64,000 bases of DNA from Methylobacterium planeticum (lineage in GTDB: Bacteria; Pseudomonadota; Alphaproteobacteria; Rhizobiales; Beijerinckiaceae), in contig NZ_VZZJ01000006.1 of assembly GCF_008806345.1 (NCBI RefSeq), forward strand, positions 1-64,000. The letters run 5' to 3'. Position numbers and translations under genes: made by a program. Shown in pieces: positions 33,655 through 42,771 of the stretch; position 1 is the first letter of the stretch, and the number at the start of each line of letters is the position of its first letter. A model generated the notes under the pieces. The model had not been told where the DNA came from, did not search any database, and worked only from the letters and a program-made list of their open reading frames with translations.

Positions 33655-34586
33655 GCGAGGCGCCGAAAGCCGCGGTCGCGGCCGCACCGCAACCCTTGCT
33701 GCAGGCGGCGCGTCCGAGCCTCGCCGGCACCGCCGTCGCGCAGGCCGTCCCCCGCAATCCCGCCCCGCGCAAGCCCGCGGCGGCCGGCACGGCCCTCGGC
33801 CTGTCGCGCAAGCGCCCGGTGCGCCCGCTGAAGCTGCGCCTGATCGATGCCGTCAGCCTCGCGGCGGCCGGGCTCCTCGTCCTGAAGCTCGCGACCCTCC
33901 TGGTCGAGCCGCCGAGGGTCGACCAGGAACTGCCGGATTTCGCCCGCGTCCTCGCCAGGGCCCGGACCGGCTACGAGATCCCCGATCCGACCACCACCGG
34001 CTCCGTCAGCCCGAAGGAGGCCGAGAAGCCGGCGGATGCCAGGAAGCCGGAGCCCGCGGCGGTCCAGGCCCTGCCCGAGCCGGTCTCGCCGACCGAGCGG
34101 GCGCTGCTGGAGAAGCTCGGCGCCCGCCGCGACGCGCTGAAGCAGCGCAGCCAGGACCTCGACCTGCGCGAGCAGATGCTCGGCGAGGCCGAGCGCAAGC
34201 TCGAGGGGGGCGTCAACGACCTGAAGCAGGCCGAGGACAAGGCCGATGCGGGGGGCGGCAAGAAGGCCGAGGCCGAGAAGGCGGCGCTGCGCAACATCGT
34301 CACCATGTACGAGACGATGAAGCCGAAGGACGCCGCCCGCGTCTTCGACCGGCTTCATCACGACGTGCTGGTGCCGATCGTGCTGGCGATGAACCCACGC
34401 AAGATGGCGGAGGTCCTCGCCGTGATGCAGCCGGAAACCGCCGAGAAGCTCACCGTCGCCCTGGCGAACCGGGCCCGCGGCGTCACGGGCCCGCAGGCGC
34501 AGGCGAATGCCGGCGCGGCCCTGCCGCCGAACGAATTGCCGGCGATCGACCCGACGCCGAGCCCGCCGCCGAGCCTGCCGCGCTGA
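33651..34586 (+). CDS. motE: MotE-like MotC chaperone
   Basis: 311 aa from GTG 33651. A membrane span lies near residues 60-80 (LRLIDAVSLAAAGLLVLKLA), a coiled coil near 145-215 (LEKLGARRDALKQRSQDLDL), and the MgtE-N/MotE domain follows: TMYETMKPKDAARVFDRLHH, PIVLAMNPRKMAEVLAVMQP, TAEKLTVALANRARG. Rhizobial MotE assists the periplasmic MotC. MotC itself is not in the window. Last gene of the fliL operon. Confidence 0.8.
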   Translation: MSEAPKAAVAAAPQPLLQAARPSLAGTAVAQAVPRNPAPRKPAAAGTALGLSRKRPVRPLKLRLIDAVSLAAAGLLVLKLATLLVEPPRVDQELPDFARVLARARTGYEIPDPTTTGSVSPKEAEKPADARKPEPAAVQALPEPVSPTERALLEKLGARRDALKQRSQDLDLREQMLGEAERKLEGGVNDLKQAEDKADAGGGKKAEAEKAALRNIVTMYETMKPKDAARVFDRLHHDVLVPIVLAMNPRKMAEVLAVMQPETAEKLTVALANRARGVTGPQAQANAGAALPPNELPAIDPTPSPPPSLPR

Positions 34587-34601
34587 GGCACCGCAAGCCG
34601 A

Positions 34602-34629
34602 CGGCCTCCCCCGGGATGGAGGGAGGCCG
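34602..34629. terminator. Hairpin between convergent motE and GNAT genes
   Basis: CGGCCTCCC (34602-34610), loop of ten, GGGAGGCCG (34621-34629): a perfect 9-bp GC stem 16 bases after the motE stop. There is no U-run on either side, so intrinsic termination is unproven; the site could serve both strands. Confidence 0.4.
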
Positions 34630-34670
34630 CATCGGGCAAATCATGGGCAAGTCATCCGGCGGGCCGCGGC

Positions 34671-35222
34671 TCAGGCCGCCTGTCGTCGGGCCTCCGCGGC
34701 GAAGGCCGGGGCGATCTCCACGGGCGCGCGCGCGCCCGTCGCCCGAACGAGACCGGCCGCGTCCGCGAGGGCGCCGGCGCGCAGTTCCAGCCCGAGGAAG
34801 CGCTCGCGCGCGAAGGGGCCGGGCAGGCACAGGCCCTCGGCGAGCGCCTGCGAGAAGCCGAATCGGGCGTAGTAGGGGGCATCGCCCACGAGCAGCACCG
34901 CGGCGTGGCCGAGCGCCTCCGCCCGGCCGAGGGCCGCGTGCATCAGCACCTTGCCGAGCCCCTGGCCGTGCAGGGCCGGGTCGACGGCGAGCGGCCCGAG
35001 CAGCAGGGCGTCCCCGGCCTCGCCCGCTGCGACGTTCCACAGGCGCACGGTCCCGACGAGGCGGCCGCGGCGCGTGGCGGAGAAGGCGAGGCGGCGCGCG
35101 GGCAGGCGGCCCTCACGCAGGCGCTCCGAGGTCTTGGCGAAGCGCGAGGCCCCGAAGCACGCGTCGAGCAGTCGCTCGCGCGCCGAAACATCGACAGCAT
35201 GCTCGTCACGGATCTGGATCAC
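34671..35222 (-). CDS. GNAT family N-acetyltransferase (YhbS-like)
   Basis: 183 aa from GTG 35222, which has GGGAAGGGTA just upstream; a longer frame exists to 35267. Core GNAT features are RLVGTVRLW, LLLGPLAVDPALHGQGLGKV (acetyl-CoA pyrophosphate loop QGLGK) and AVLLVGDAPYYARFGFSQAL. This YPLGF-like arrangement is typical of YhbS-type acetyltransferases. The substrate is unknown. It lies downstream of the decarboxylase gene on the same strand, separated by a hairpin. Confidence 0.8.
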   Translation of the reverse strand: MIQIRDEHAVDVSARERLLDACFGASRFAKTSERLREGRLPARRLAFSATRRGRLVGTVRLWNVAAGEAGDALLLGPLAVDPALHGQGLGKVLMHAALGRAEALGHAAVLLVGDAPYYARFGFSQALAEGLCLPGPFARERFLGLELRAGALADAAGLVRATGARAPVEIAPAFAAEARRQAA

Positions 35223-35332
35223 GGCCGTACCCTTCCCAAGCGTTGGGAGAAGCGACAGCCCTCGCACCGGCCTCCCACGAGGCCGGCCGTCCGGGATGGA
35301 TGAGGCTGATGGGCGCAGGGAATGCGCGAGGC

Positions 35333-35353
35333 CCGGACGAGGTTCCCGTCCGG
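35333..35353 (-). terminator. Hairpin after the decarboxylase gene
   Basis: CCGGACG, loop AGGTTCC, CGTCCGG: a perfect 7-bp stem 23 bases beyond the decarboxylase stop codon. No U-run follows on the minus strand, so this is a putative terminator or mRNA-end stabiliser. Confidence 0.4.
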
Positions 35354-35375
35354 ACCGGTCAGGGCGCGAGCGCCG

Positions 35376-36542
35376 TCAGATCACGATCTGCTCGAGCGGG
35401 GGGAAGCCGTTGAAGGCCACCGCCGCGTAGGTCGTCGTGTAGGCGCCCGCGCCCTCGATCAGGACCTTCTCGCCGATCGAGAGGGAGACCGGCAGCGGGT
35501 AATGGTTCTTCTCGTAGAGCACGTCCGCGGAATCGCAGGTCGGGCCGGCGAGCACGCAGGGCGCCATGCGGTCGTCGTCGTGGTCGGTGCGGATCGCGTA
35601 GCGGATCGACTCGTCCATGGTCTCGGCGAGTCCGCCGAACTTTCCGATGTCGAGATAGACCCAGCGCACCTCGTCCTCGGCCTCCGACTTCTTCGAGACG
35701 AGCACGACCTCGGCCTCGATGATGCCGGCGTTGCCGACCATGCCGCGGCCGGGCTCGATGATCGTTTCGGGCAGGCGGTTGCCGAAGTGCTTGGTCAGCG
35801 CCCGGAAGATCGCGTCGCCGTAGGATTCCACCCCCGGCACCGCCTTGAGGTACTTGGTCGGGAAGCCGCCGCCGAGATTGACCATCTGCAGGCCGATGCC
35901 CCGCAGCGCGCATTCCTGGAAGATCATGGAGGCGGAGGCGAGGGCCCCGTCCCAGGCTTCCGTGTTGCCCTGCTGCGAGCCGACGTGGAAGGACACGCCG
36001 TAAGCGGTGAGGCCCTGCCGGTGGGCGTGCTCCAGCACGCCGATCGCCATCTCGGGCACGCAGCCGAACTTGCGCGAGAGCGGCCACTCGGCGCCGGCGC
36101 CGTCGCAGAGGATGCGGCAGAACACCTGGACCTCGCCGGCCTCGATGCCGGCGGCGGCGGCGGCGCGCACGATCTTCTCGACCTCGGCCTCGCAATCGAC
36201 CGCGAAGAGGCGCACCCCGAGCTTGAGAGCGCGGGTGATGCAGCGTTCCTTCTTGATGGTGTTGCCGAAGGAGACCCGGTCCGCCGTGGCGCCGGCGGCG
36301 AGCGCCATCTCGATCTCGACCACCGAGGCCGTGTCGAAGCAGGAGCCCATCTCGGCGAGCAGGCGCAGCACCTCCGGCGCCGGGTTCGCCTTGACGGCGT
36401 AGAACACGCGGGTGTCCGGCAGCGCCCGGGCGAAGGCCGTGTAGTTGTCGCGCACGACGTCGAGGTCGAGCACCATCACCGGGCCCTCGTCACGGCCCAT
36501 GTCGCGGCGTGCGCGCAGGAAGTCGCGGATACGATCGGTCAT
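35376..36542 (-). CDS. Ornithine/lysine decarboxylase, fold-type III PLP enzyme
   Basis: A 388-aa cytosolic enzyme making putrescine or cadaverine. The PLP lysine is in VFYAVKANPAPEVL near residue 52, HVGSQQGN near 180, the phosphate loop GGGFPTKY near 222, EPGRGMVGNAG near 260, and the second-subunit active-site Cys in GPTCDSADVLY near 340. ATG 36542 (MTDRIRDFLRARRD) is the family start. The class (speF/odc-like) is frequently led by the speF RNA in alphaproteobacteria; a long leader with an Arg-rich ORF is present. Exact preference for ornithine or lysine is not decided. Confidence 0.92.
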   Translation of the reverse strand: MTDRIRDFLRARRDMGRDEGPVMVLDLDVVRDNYTAFARALPDTRVFYAVKANPAPEVLRLLAEMGSCFDTASVVEIEMALAAGATADRVSFGNTIKKERCITRALKLGVRLFAVDCEAEVEKIVRAAAAAGIEAGEVQVFCRILCDGAGAEWPLSRKFGCVPEMAIGVLEHAHRQGLTAYGVSFHVGSQQGNTEAWDGALASASMIFQECALRGIGLQMVNLGGGFPTKYLKAVPGVESYGDAIFRALTKHFGNRLPETIIEPGRGMVGNAGIIEAEVVLVSKKSEAEDEVRWVYLDIGKFGGLAETMDESIRYAIRTDHDDDRMAPCVLAGPTCDSADVLYEKNHYPLPVSLSIGEKVLIEGAGAYTTTYAAVAFNGFPPLEQIVI

Positions 36543-36622
36543 GGTCGTCCCCACCATAGGTTCGCAGGCGCCCGTCGAGGGGCGCGTTGTCGAAATCGAG
36601 CGATCCGGAAGGACCGCCGGCG

Positions 36623-36691
36623 TCAGGGGGCGATGCGACGCGACGCTCGGCGCGCTTTGGAGACGCGACGGGCATTGCGGGCGCAGAGCAC
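36623..36691 (-). promoter_or_regulatory. Candidate Arg-rich leader peptide upstream of decarboxylase
   Basis: On the minus strand GTG 36691 opens a 22-codon frame reading (V)LCARNARRVSKARRASRRI then AP and TGA at 36625-36623. Seven of 22 residues are Arg. The stop lies 80 bases before the decarboxylase ATG. Arg-rich upstream ORFs fit translational control by arginine/ornithine/polyamines, as for speFL in enterobacteria, but no clear ribosome site precedes this GTG. A longer open frame covers it. Confidence 0.35.
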
Positions 36692-37239
36692 CCGGAAGCT
36701 GCCTTGGATTGGTAGGGGGAACCCCAACCGCACTGCGGGCAAGGAGAAACAAGCCTCTTCGGTGCCGGCCTTTGGAGGGCCGACGAGACCAAAAAAGCCC
36801 GTTCGTCGTTGCTTTAAGCTGCGTCCCCCGTGGAGAGCGGGGTTCGCCGGTTTCGCCTCCGGCTGCCGGTTGTTGTCGGGGTCCGGTGTTGCCACCTGGA
36901 TGCCGGCCGGAGGGAATCCACCCTGTCGACCATCGATCCTTTAAGACCCCTGGCGGCTGTCCGGCAGTTGGCCGGATGCCCACCAACCGACACGCGGCCA
37001 CAGGCACGTGCGAAATTGGGCAAGCGGGATATACGTGCGGACCCTCTTCCTCACAAGGGAAAACAGCGCCGCAGGGCCTCGGAATCCCCGGACTTTCCCA
37101 CAATTGTTGCACAAACGCCGCGGCGTCCCGCGCGGAGGCTTTCCAAGCGCCGCCGGAGCGCGCATCTCACCCTGCCGGGGGGAAGCGCCGCACCCGCCCC
37201 GACGCGATCCCGCATCCGCCCACGTTCAAGTCGAGGACC
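36692..37239. other. Long divergent leader region, possible speF-type RNA
   Basis: About 550 bases without a gene between the decarboxylase leader and mdoG. On the minus strand it contains palindromic GGCCCTCCAAAGGCC (36769-36783), a run of six T (36791-36796 region) and GGTTGGGGTTCCCC, all suggesting a structured 5' leader. The right part should hold the mdoG promoter. No covariance model could be run, so the speF identity is a hypothesis. Confidence 0.35.
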
Positions 37240-38868
37240 ATGACCGAGCCCACCCGCCGCGCCGTCGTCCCGGGCCTTGCCGTGGCAAGCCTCGCCGCGG
37301 CCAGCCTTGCCGCGACCGGTGTCGCCGCCCCCTTCCTGTCCGGAAGGGCGCTCGGCCAGGGGGAGGGGCGCAACACCAGGCGCTTCAGCCTGGAGGACGT
37401 CGACCGGCGCGCGCGCGACCTCGCCAAGGCGCCCTTCGACCCGCGCGAGCCGGCGCTGCCGCCGCCGCTCGCGGGCCTCGACTACGATGCCTGGCGCGAC
37501 ATCCGCTTCCGCCCTGCCAAGGCGTTCCTCGGGGCCGAGGGCAGCCCGTTCCGGCTGCAGCTCTTCCATCTCGGCTTCCTCTACAAGCGCCCCGTCACCG
37601 TGAGCCTGATCCGGGGCGGCGTCGCGACCTCGATCCCGTATCAGGCGAGTCTGTTCGATTTCGGCCGGATCCATCTCGACAAGCCGCTTCCCGTCGATCT
37701 CGGCTTCGCGGGCATCCGCCTGCACACGACGCTCAACAAGCCGAACGTCCTCGACGAGCTGATCACCTTCGTGGGCGCGAGCTATTACCGCTTCCTCGGC
37801 CGCGACCAGCTCTACGGGCTCTCGGCACGGGGCCTCGCGGTGAATGTCGAGGGGGCGGGCGGCCCGGAGGAGTTCCCGTTCTTCCGCGAATTCTGGGTCG
37901 AGGTGCCCGAGAAGGCGGCGGAGGCCTGCGTGGTCTACGCGCTCCTCGACGGTCCCTCGGTCACGGGGGCCTACCGCTTCACGGTCCAGCCGGGCGACGA
38001 GACGGTGGTCTCGGTCGAGGCGAGACTCCATCCCCGCCGCGACCTCGACGGCATCGGCCTCGCGCCGCTGACCTCGATGTACTTCATCGGCGAGAACGAC
38101 CGCGCCTTCTCGGACGATTACCGGCCGGAGCTGCACGATTCCGACGGGCTGCTGATCGCCGCGGGAAGCGGCGAGTGGATCTGGCGGCCCCTCGACAATC
38201 CGGCGAGCCGCCGCCTCTCCGCCTTCGCCGACACCAACCCCCGGGGCTTCGGGCTGATGCAGCGTGACCGCAGCTTCGAGGACTACCAGGACCTCGAGGC
38301 CGGCTATCATCGGCGCCCGAGCTGTTTCGTCGAGACGGCGGGATCCTGGGGGGAGGGCAGCGTCGTCCTGATGGAACTTCCGACGAACACGGAGACCGGG
38401 GACAACATCGTGGCATGGTGGCGGCCGAAGCAGCCCTACAGAGCCGGAGAGCCGGTCTCCGTCGCCTACCGGGTCCGGGCCATGGCGGCGGGAACACGCC
38501 TCCACGGCGGTGCCACGGTCGCCAACACCTACGTGGTCGGCGCTGCCGCGAGCGGCGCGGCGCCCGCGAGCGACCCGCGCGCCGCCCCGGCGGGCAAGCC
38601 CCTGAGCCGCCGCTTCCTGATCGACTTCACCGGGGGCGACCTCGCCTATTATATGCCCGACCCGGCCCTCGTCGAGGTCGTGGCCAGCACCGGGCAGGGA
38701 ACGATCGTGGCGACCTCCATCACGCCCAACCCGCACATCGCGGGCTTCCGCGCGGCGGTCGACGTCCGCCTCGACGGCGCCGGGCAATCGACCGAGCTGC
38801 GGGCCTATCTCAGGGCCGGGAACCGCACACTCTCGGAAACCTGGACCTACGCCTGGGCCGCAGCGTGA
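37240..38868 (+). CDS. opgG: Periplasmic glucan biosynthesis protein MdoG/OpgG
   Basis: A 542-aa periplasmic protein for osmoregulated glucan synthesis. The N-terminal MTEPTRRAVVPGLAVASLAA has twin arginines before a hydrophobic stretch, suggesting Tat export. The MdoG domain starts FSLEDVDRRARDLAKAPFDP and includes ASYYRFLGRDQLYGLSARGL, FPFFREFWVEVPEKAAEACV, LTSMYFIGENDR and FRPEL-like HDSDGL; the C-terminal Ig-like part ends ETWTYAWAA. It could be the OpgD paralogue. No glucosyltransferase (opgH) gene is adjacent. Stop overlaps the next gene. Confidence 0.9.
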   Translation: MTEPTRRAVVPGLAVASLAAASLAATGVAAPFLSGRALGQGEGRNTRRFSLEDVDRRARDLAKAPFDPREPALPPPLAGLDYDAWRDIRFRPAKAFLGAEGSPFRLQLFHLGFLYKRPVTVSLIRGGVATSIPYQASLFDFGRIHLDKPLPVDLGFAGIRLHTTLNKPNVLDELITFVGASYYRFLGRDQLYGLSARGLAVNVEGAGGPEEFPFFREFWVEVPEKAAEACVVYALLDGPSVTGAYRFTVQPGDETVVSVEARLHPRRDLDGIGLAPLTSMYFIGENDRAFSDDYRPELHDSDGLLIAAGSGEWIWRPLDNPASRRLSAFADTNPRGFGLMQRDRSFEDYQDLEAGYHRRPSCFVETAGSWGEGSVVLMELPTNTETGDNIVAWWRPKQPYRAGEPVSVAYRVRAMAAGTRLHGGATVANTYVVGAAASGAAPASDPRAAPAGKPLSRRFLIDFTGGDLAYYMPDPALVEVVASTGQGTIVATSITPNPHIAGFRAAVDVRLDGAGQSTELRAYLRAGNRTLSETWTYAWAAA

Positions 38869-39401
38869 GCGTGCCGGCCGCAAAGCTCAACCCGGTCGTC
38901 ACCGTCCGCGAAGCGCGAAGCGGCGACCTCGACGCCCTCCTGGCGCTCGAACACGCCGCGTTCGCGAGCGATCGCGCCGAGCGGCGGGCGATCCGCCACG
39001 CGATCGCTTCGCCCTCGATGACCCTCCTGGTCGCCCTCGTGGACGAGGCCTCCGCCGAGCCGGTGCTCGTCGGCGCCGCGACGATCGAGCGGCGGCGCGG
39101 CAGCCGCAATGCACGCCTCTCCTCGATCGCGGTCTCACCGGCCCGCGCCGGGCTCGGCCTCGGCGGATTGCTGCTCGACGCCGCGGAGGCCGACGCGCGC
39201 CGGCACGGTTGCACCCGGCTCCGCCTCGAGGTCCGGGCCGATAACGGCGCCGGCATCCGGCTCTACGAGCGCCGGGGCTACGTCCGCTTCACGGTGCGGC
39301 CGGACTATTACGAGGACGGCATGGAGGCCTGGCGCTACGAGAAGGCGCTCGGCGAGGCGAGGCCGGGACCCCGGACGCGACGAAGCGCGCCCCGCGCGTG
39401 A
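38865..39401 (+). CDS. GNAT family N-acetyltransferase (RimI-like)
   Basis: 178 aa. GTG 38865 overlaps the opgG stop (GTGA), so translation is probably coupled; GTG 38871 is an alternative. Motifs: VREARSGDLDALLALEHAAF, RLSSIAVSPARAGLGLGGLL (acetyl-CoA loop), LRLEVRADNGAGIRLYERRG, and YYEDGMEAWRYEKALG, all typical of RimI-type enzymes. The target is unknown. Coupling to opgG could be incidental. Confidence 0.85.
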   Translation: MSVPAAKLNPVVTVREARSGDLDALLALEHAAFASDRAERRAIRHAIASPSMTLLVALVDEASAEPVLVGAATIERRRGSRNARLSSIAVSPARAGLGLGGLLLDAAEADARRHGCTRLRLEVRADNGAGIRLYERRGYVRFTVRPDYYEDGMEAWRYEKALGEARPGPRTRRSAPRA

Positions 39402-39446
39402 CGGGACGGGCTTCGCGCCGGGATCATGTACGGGCGCCGGTCGGTC

Positions 39447-39686
39447 TCAGTCGCAGGATTCCTTGGTGACGGTCTTCTTGTCCCCGTACTCGTTCGTCTT
39501 CGACACGGTCTTCGAGGCGCAGCCGTCGCTGGTCTCGCGGGTCTCGACGGATTTGTGCTCGGTCGCGGGACGGTCGACCACGACGGTGTCGGGCGCGTCG
39601 CGGCGGATCACGGTCGTCTCGGCGGTCGCCGCCTGAACCCCCAGGATCGTGAACAGGGACGCGGCTGTCAGGAGCGATGTGCGCAT
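39447..39686 (-). CDS. Small secreted hypothetical protein (79 aa)
   Basis: Starts MRTSLLTAASLFTILGVQAA with a Sec signal cleaved near ATA-ETT. The mature part is polar and Thr/Val/Lys-rich, reading TTVIRRDAPDTVVVDRPATE, then DGCASKTVSKTNEYGDKKTV and TKESCD with two Cys that could form a disulfide. ATG 39686 has GAGAGACCC just upstream. Found in Methylobacterium-like genomes as an uncharacterised periplasmic protein (recalled, not checked). Confidence 0.7.
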   Translation of the reverse strand: MRTSLLTAASLFTILGVQAATAETTVIRRDAPDTVVVDRPATEHKSVETRETSDGCASKTVSKTNEYGDKKTVTKESCD

Positions 39687-39915
39687 GGGTCTCTCCACTT
39701 GGTGGTTGAATCTGCGCTAGCAACGGCAACCCTGGCAGTACGGTTCCTGGCCATTTTGCACGCTCCACGAGAATGTCGGCGAAGGGCTCAACCAATCGGC
39801 AAGGGGTCGCCGGCTGCCTTCCTGCCGCCGGATTAGGAGTTTCTTACCCGCAGGCCGCTAACACGGCGGCGGTGCCCGCCCGGCGCCCCCGAAGGATGCT
39901 CGCTGAAGGCTGTTC

Positions 39916-41358
39916 ATGGCTGTCATCGCCGCCTTTGTGCTCAATGCCGGGCTGAACTTCATCCTCGGCCTGATCATCGCAAAGCTCCTCGGCCCCGCCG
40001 ATTTCGGCCGGTTCGCCTTGGCGACGGCGGGCGCGATCGTCCTCAACACCCTGCTGTTCGAGTGGCTGCGCCTCTCCGCCACGCGGTTCTACTCGGGCCG
40101 CGTGCGCGCCGACGAGCCCTGGATCCGCCACGGCCTCGACCGGGCCTACGCGGTCATCGCCGCCGTGCTGCTCGCCGCGGCGCTCCTTTGCGCCGGCTTC
40201 GGCGTGGAGGCGGGCCCCGAGAGCCGCGGAGCGCTGTTCGCCGGAACCGCGATGGCGGCCCTCGGCATCGGCGTCTTCGACTTCCACGCCGCGCTCGCCC
40301 GGGCCCGCTTCGACGGCGGGCTCTACTTCCGCCTCGTCGCCCTCAAGAACCTGATCAGCTTCGCCGCGATGGCGGCGACCGCCTGGTACCTGCCGCAGCC
40401 GACCTACGTGCTCCTCGCCTTCGCGGGCGCGCAGGTCGTCACCGTGTTCCTGCTGCGCCATCCCCTGCGCGACCCCGCCACCCCGGTGCTGCGGGTGCGC
40501 CTGCGCGAGACCTGGCGGCTGTTCATGCTCTACGGCCTGCCGCTGATCGCCGCGAACGCGATCTACCAGCTGATGCCCTTCCTCAACCGCGGCACCATCG
40601 CGGCGCAGGCGGGCTTCGCCGAGGCCGGCTACTTCGCGCTCGCGGCCGACGTCACCTCCCGCAGCCTCTCGACGCTCGGCACCGCCCTCGACCTGCTGCT
40701 GTTCCAGCTCGCCGTCCAGGCGGAGGAGCACCAGGGCCGGGCGGCGGCGGAGCGTCAGGTCGCCGACAACGCCGTCACCGTGGTGGCGCTGCTGCTTCCC
40801 TGCGCCGTCGGCTTCTGGGCGGTGCTGCCGGCGCTCCAGGCCCTCGTGGTCCCGGAGGCCTTTCGCGGGCCCTTCGCGCTCTACGCCGCCCTGATGATCC
40901 CGGGCCTGTTCTGCCTCGCGATGATGAACTTCGCCCTCAACCCGATCTTCCAGATCCGGCGCCGCACCCTGCCGGTGATCGCCGCCGCGGTGATCGGCCT
41001 CGCGGTGAACGGCGTCGGCCTCCTCGTCCTGCCGGCCCTCGTCGGCGCGGCGGGCATCGCGCTGGCACAGAGCCTGGGCCTCGGCGCCGCCTTCGCCTGG
41101 CTGGCGCTGCGGGCCCTGACCGGGCCGGAGCCGCTGCGGCTGCCCTGGCGCGGCCTTGCGGGGGCCGGCGCCGCGAGCCTCGCCATGGGACTCGCCCTGA
41201 CGCCGCTGCGCCATCTCGAGCCGGTCACCGCGCTGGCGGTGTCGGTGCCCCTCGGGGTGGCGCTCTACGGTGGCCTCGTCTGGCTCTTCGACATCGCGGG
41301 CCTGCGCAGCGTCGTGGCGCTGCGCCTGCGGCGCGGACAAGCGGCCCTCGCCGACTAG
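39916..41358 (+). CDS. Polysaccharide flippase (MOP/Wzx family)
   Basis: A 480-aa membrane protein with 12-14 hydrophobic segments. The start MAVIAAFVLNAGLNFILGLI, IAKLLGPADFGRFALATAGA is the typical Wzx/lipopolysaccharide-biosynthesis opening (LGPxxFGxFALA). TM pairs continue to the end (GLVWLFDIAGLRSVVALRLR). It would flip lipid-linked oligosaccharide or export polysaccharide. No glycosyltransferases are adjacent, so it is an isolated locus. Confidence 0.82.
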   Translation: MAVIAAFVLNAGLNFILGLIIAKLLGPADFGRFALATAGAIVLNTLLFEWLRLSATRFYSGRVRADEPWIRHGLDRAYAVIAAVLLAAALLCAGFGVEAGPESRGALFAGTAMAALGIGVFDFHAALARARFDGGLYFRLVALKNLISFAAMAATAWYLPQPTYVLLAFAGAQVVTVFLLRHPLRDPATPVLRVRLRETWRLFMLYGLPLIAANAIYQLMPFLNRGTIAAQAGFAEAGYFALAADVTSRSLSTLGTALDLLLFQLAVQAEEHQGRAAAERQVADNAVTVVALLLPCAVGFWAVLPALQALVVPEAFRGPFALYAALMIPGLFCLAMMNFALNPIFQIRRRTLPVIAAAVIGLAVNGVGLLVLPALVGAAGIALAQSLGLGAAFAWLALRALTGPEPLRLPWRGLAGAGAASLAMGLALTPLRHLEPVTALAVSVPLGVALYGGLVWLFDIAGLRSVVALRLRRGQAALAD

Positions 41359-41455
41359 TCGAAGCGCGCCCGGGCGCTTGAAACCGGAGCGCAAACCCGC
41401 ATGATCCTGCCGAAAGGGAGGGCCGTACAGGCCGTCCCGCGATGGGCAGGAAACG

Positions 41456-42643
41456 ATGCGTTCATACGAGCCGACGGGCGAGGACGAAGCCGCGGGCGTC
41501 GTCCGCGAGGCCGCGGGCCGGTCCGAGCCGCTGCGGCTCGTCGGCGCCGACACCAAGGCCGGCATCGGCCGGCCGGCGCAGGATGCCGCCACCCTGAGCG
41601 CCCGAGGCCTCACGGGCGTCACCCTGTACGAGCCCGCCGAGATGGTGGTGGCCGCCCGCGCCGGCACGCCGCTCGCCGAGGTCCAGGCCCTGCTCAACGG
41701 GCGCGGCCAGATGCTGCCCTTCGAGCCCGCGGACCACCGCCGCCTGATGCGCACGGCCGGCGAGCCGACCTTCGGGGCGGTGGCGGCGGCCAACAATGCC
41801 GGGCCGCGCCGCATCAACGCCGGGGCGGCGCGCGACAGCCTCATCGGCGTGCGCTTCGTCAACGGGCGCGGCGAGGTCATCAAGTCCGGCGGGCGGGTGA
41901 TGAAGAACGTCACCGGCCTCGATCTCGTGAAGTTGATGGCGGGCTCCTGGGGCACCCTCGGCTTCCTCACCGAGGTGACCTTCAAGGTCCTGCCCGTGCA
42001 GGAGCGCACCGCGACCCTGGTGTTCGGCGGCCTCGACGAGGCCCGCGCCGTCGAGGCCCTGAGTGCCGCCCTCGGCTCGCCCTTCGAGCTGACCGGCGCC
42101 GCGCACCTGCCCGCCGGCATCGCGGGGCCCGAGCCCCGGACCCTCATGCGGATCGAGGGTTTCGCCGGCGCCGTCGATTACCGGGCGGGCGCGCTGCGCC
42201 GCCTGCTCCGGCGCTTCGGCCAGCCCGACCTCGTCGAGGGCGAGGCGGGTGCCGCCCTCTGGCGCGGCGTGCGCGACGTCGAGGCCTTCTGCGAGGCGGA
42301 CGGCGAGGCCGTGTGGCGGATCTCCACCGCCCCGGTGAAGGGCGCCGCGGTGGCCGCCGAGATCGGCCGGGCCCGGGCCGGGCGCTGGTACTACGACTGG
42401 GGCGGCGGGCTGATCTGGCTCGCGACCGCGAGCGCGGGCGATGCCGGCGCCGCCGCGATCCGCGCGAGCCTCGCGACCCATGGCGGGCACGCGACGCTCG
42501 TCCGCGCCCCCGATCCGGTGCGGGCCGCGGTGCCGGTGTTCCAGCCGCTCACCGAGCCGCTGATGCGGGTGACCCGCGGGATCAAGGCCGCGCACGACCC
42601 CAAGGGGCTGTTCAACCCCGGCCGCATGTACGCGGGCGTCTGA
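41456..42643 (+). CDS. glcE: Glycolate oxidase FAD-binding subunit GlcE
   Basis: 395 aa with a PCMH-type FAD domain: LTGVTLYEPAEMVVAARAGT, PLAEVQALLNGRGQMLPFEP, TFGAVAAANNAGPRRINAGA, GGRVMKNVTGLDLVKLMAGS, WGTLGFLTEVTFKVLP. The C-terminus AHDPKGLFNPGRMYAGV is the family ending. Works with GlcD and GlcF to oxidise glycolate to glyoxylate at the membrane. GlcD is not next to it here. A GGGCAGGAAACG ribosome site precedes ATG. Confidence 0.93.
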   Translation: MRSYEPTGEDEAAGVVREAAGRSEPLRLVGADTKAGIGRPAQDAATLSARGLTGVTLYEPAEMVVAARAGTPLAEVQALLNGRGQMLPFEPADHRRLMRTAGEPTFGAVAAANNAGPRRINAGAARDSLIGVRFVNGRGEVIKSGGRVMKNVTGLDLVKLMAGSWGTLGFLTEVTFKVLPVQERTATLVFGGLDEARAVEALSAALGSPFELTGAAHLPAGIAGPEPRTLMRIEGFAGAVDYRAGALRRLLRRFGQPDLVEGEAGAALWRGVRDVEAFCEADGEAVWRISTAPVKGAAVAAEIGRARAGRWYYDWGGGLIWLATASAGDAGAAAIRASLATHGGHATLVRAPDPVRAAVPVFQPLTEPLMRVTRGIKAAHDPKGLFNPGRMYAGV

Positions 42644-42771
42644 CGCCTCGGGCCTGCGCGACGATTCCCCATGCCCGACGCCGCCCGCTTCGGTATAATT
42701 GCTCCAATTCAAAAGGACGCTGGGCCCGGACGGGAATTTCCCGATCCGCCGGCCGGGCCGAGGAAACGACC

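Noticed and set aside
41360..41385. Hairpin after the flippase gene (AAGCGC...GCGCTT)
   Set aside because: Six-bp stem with no U-run; too weak to call a terminator.
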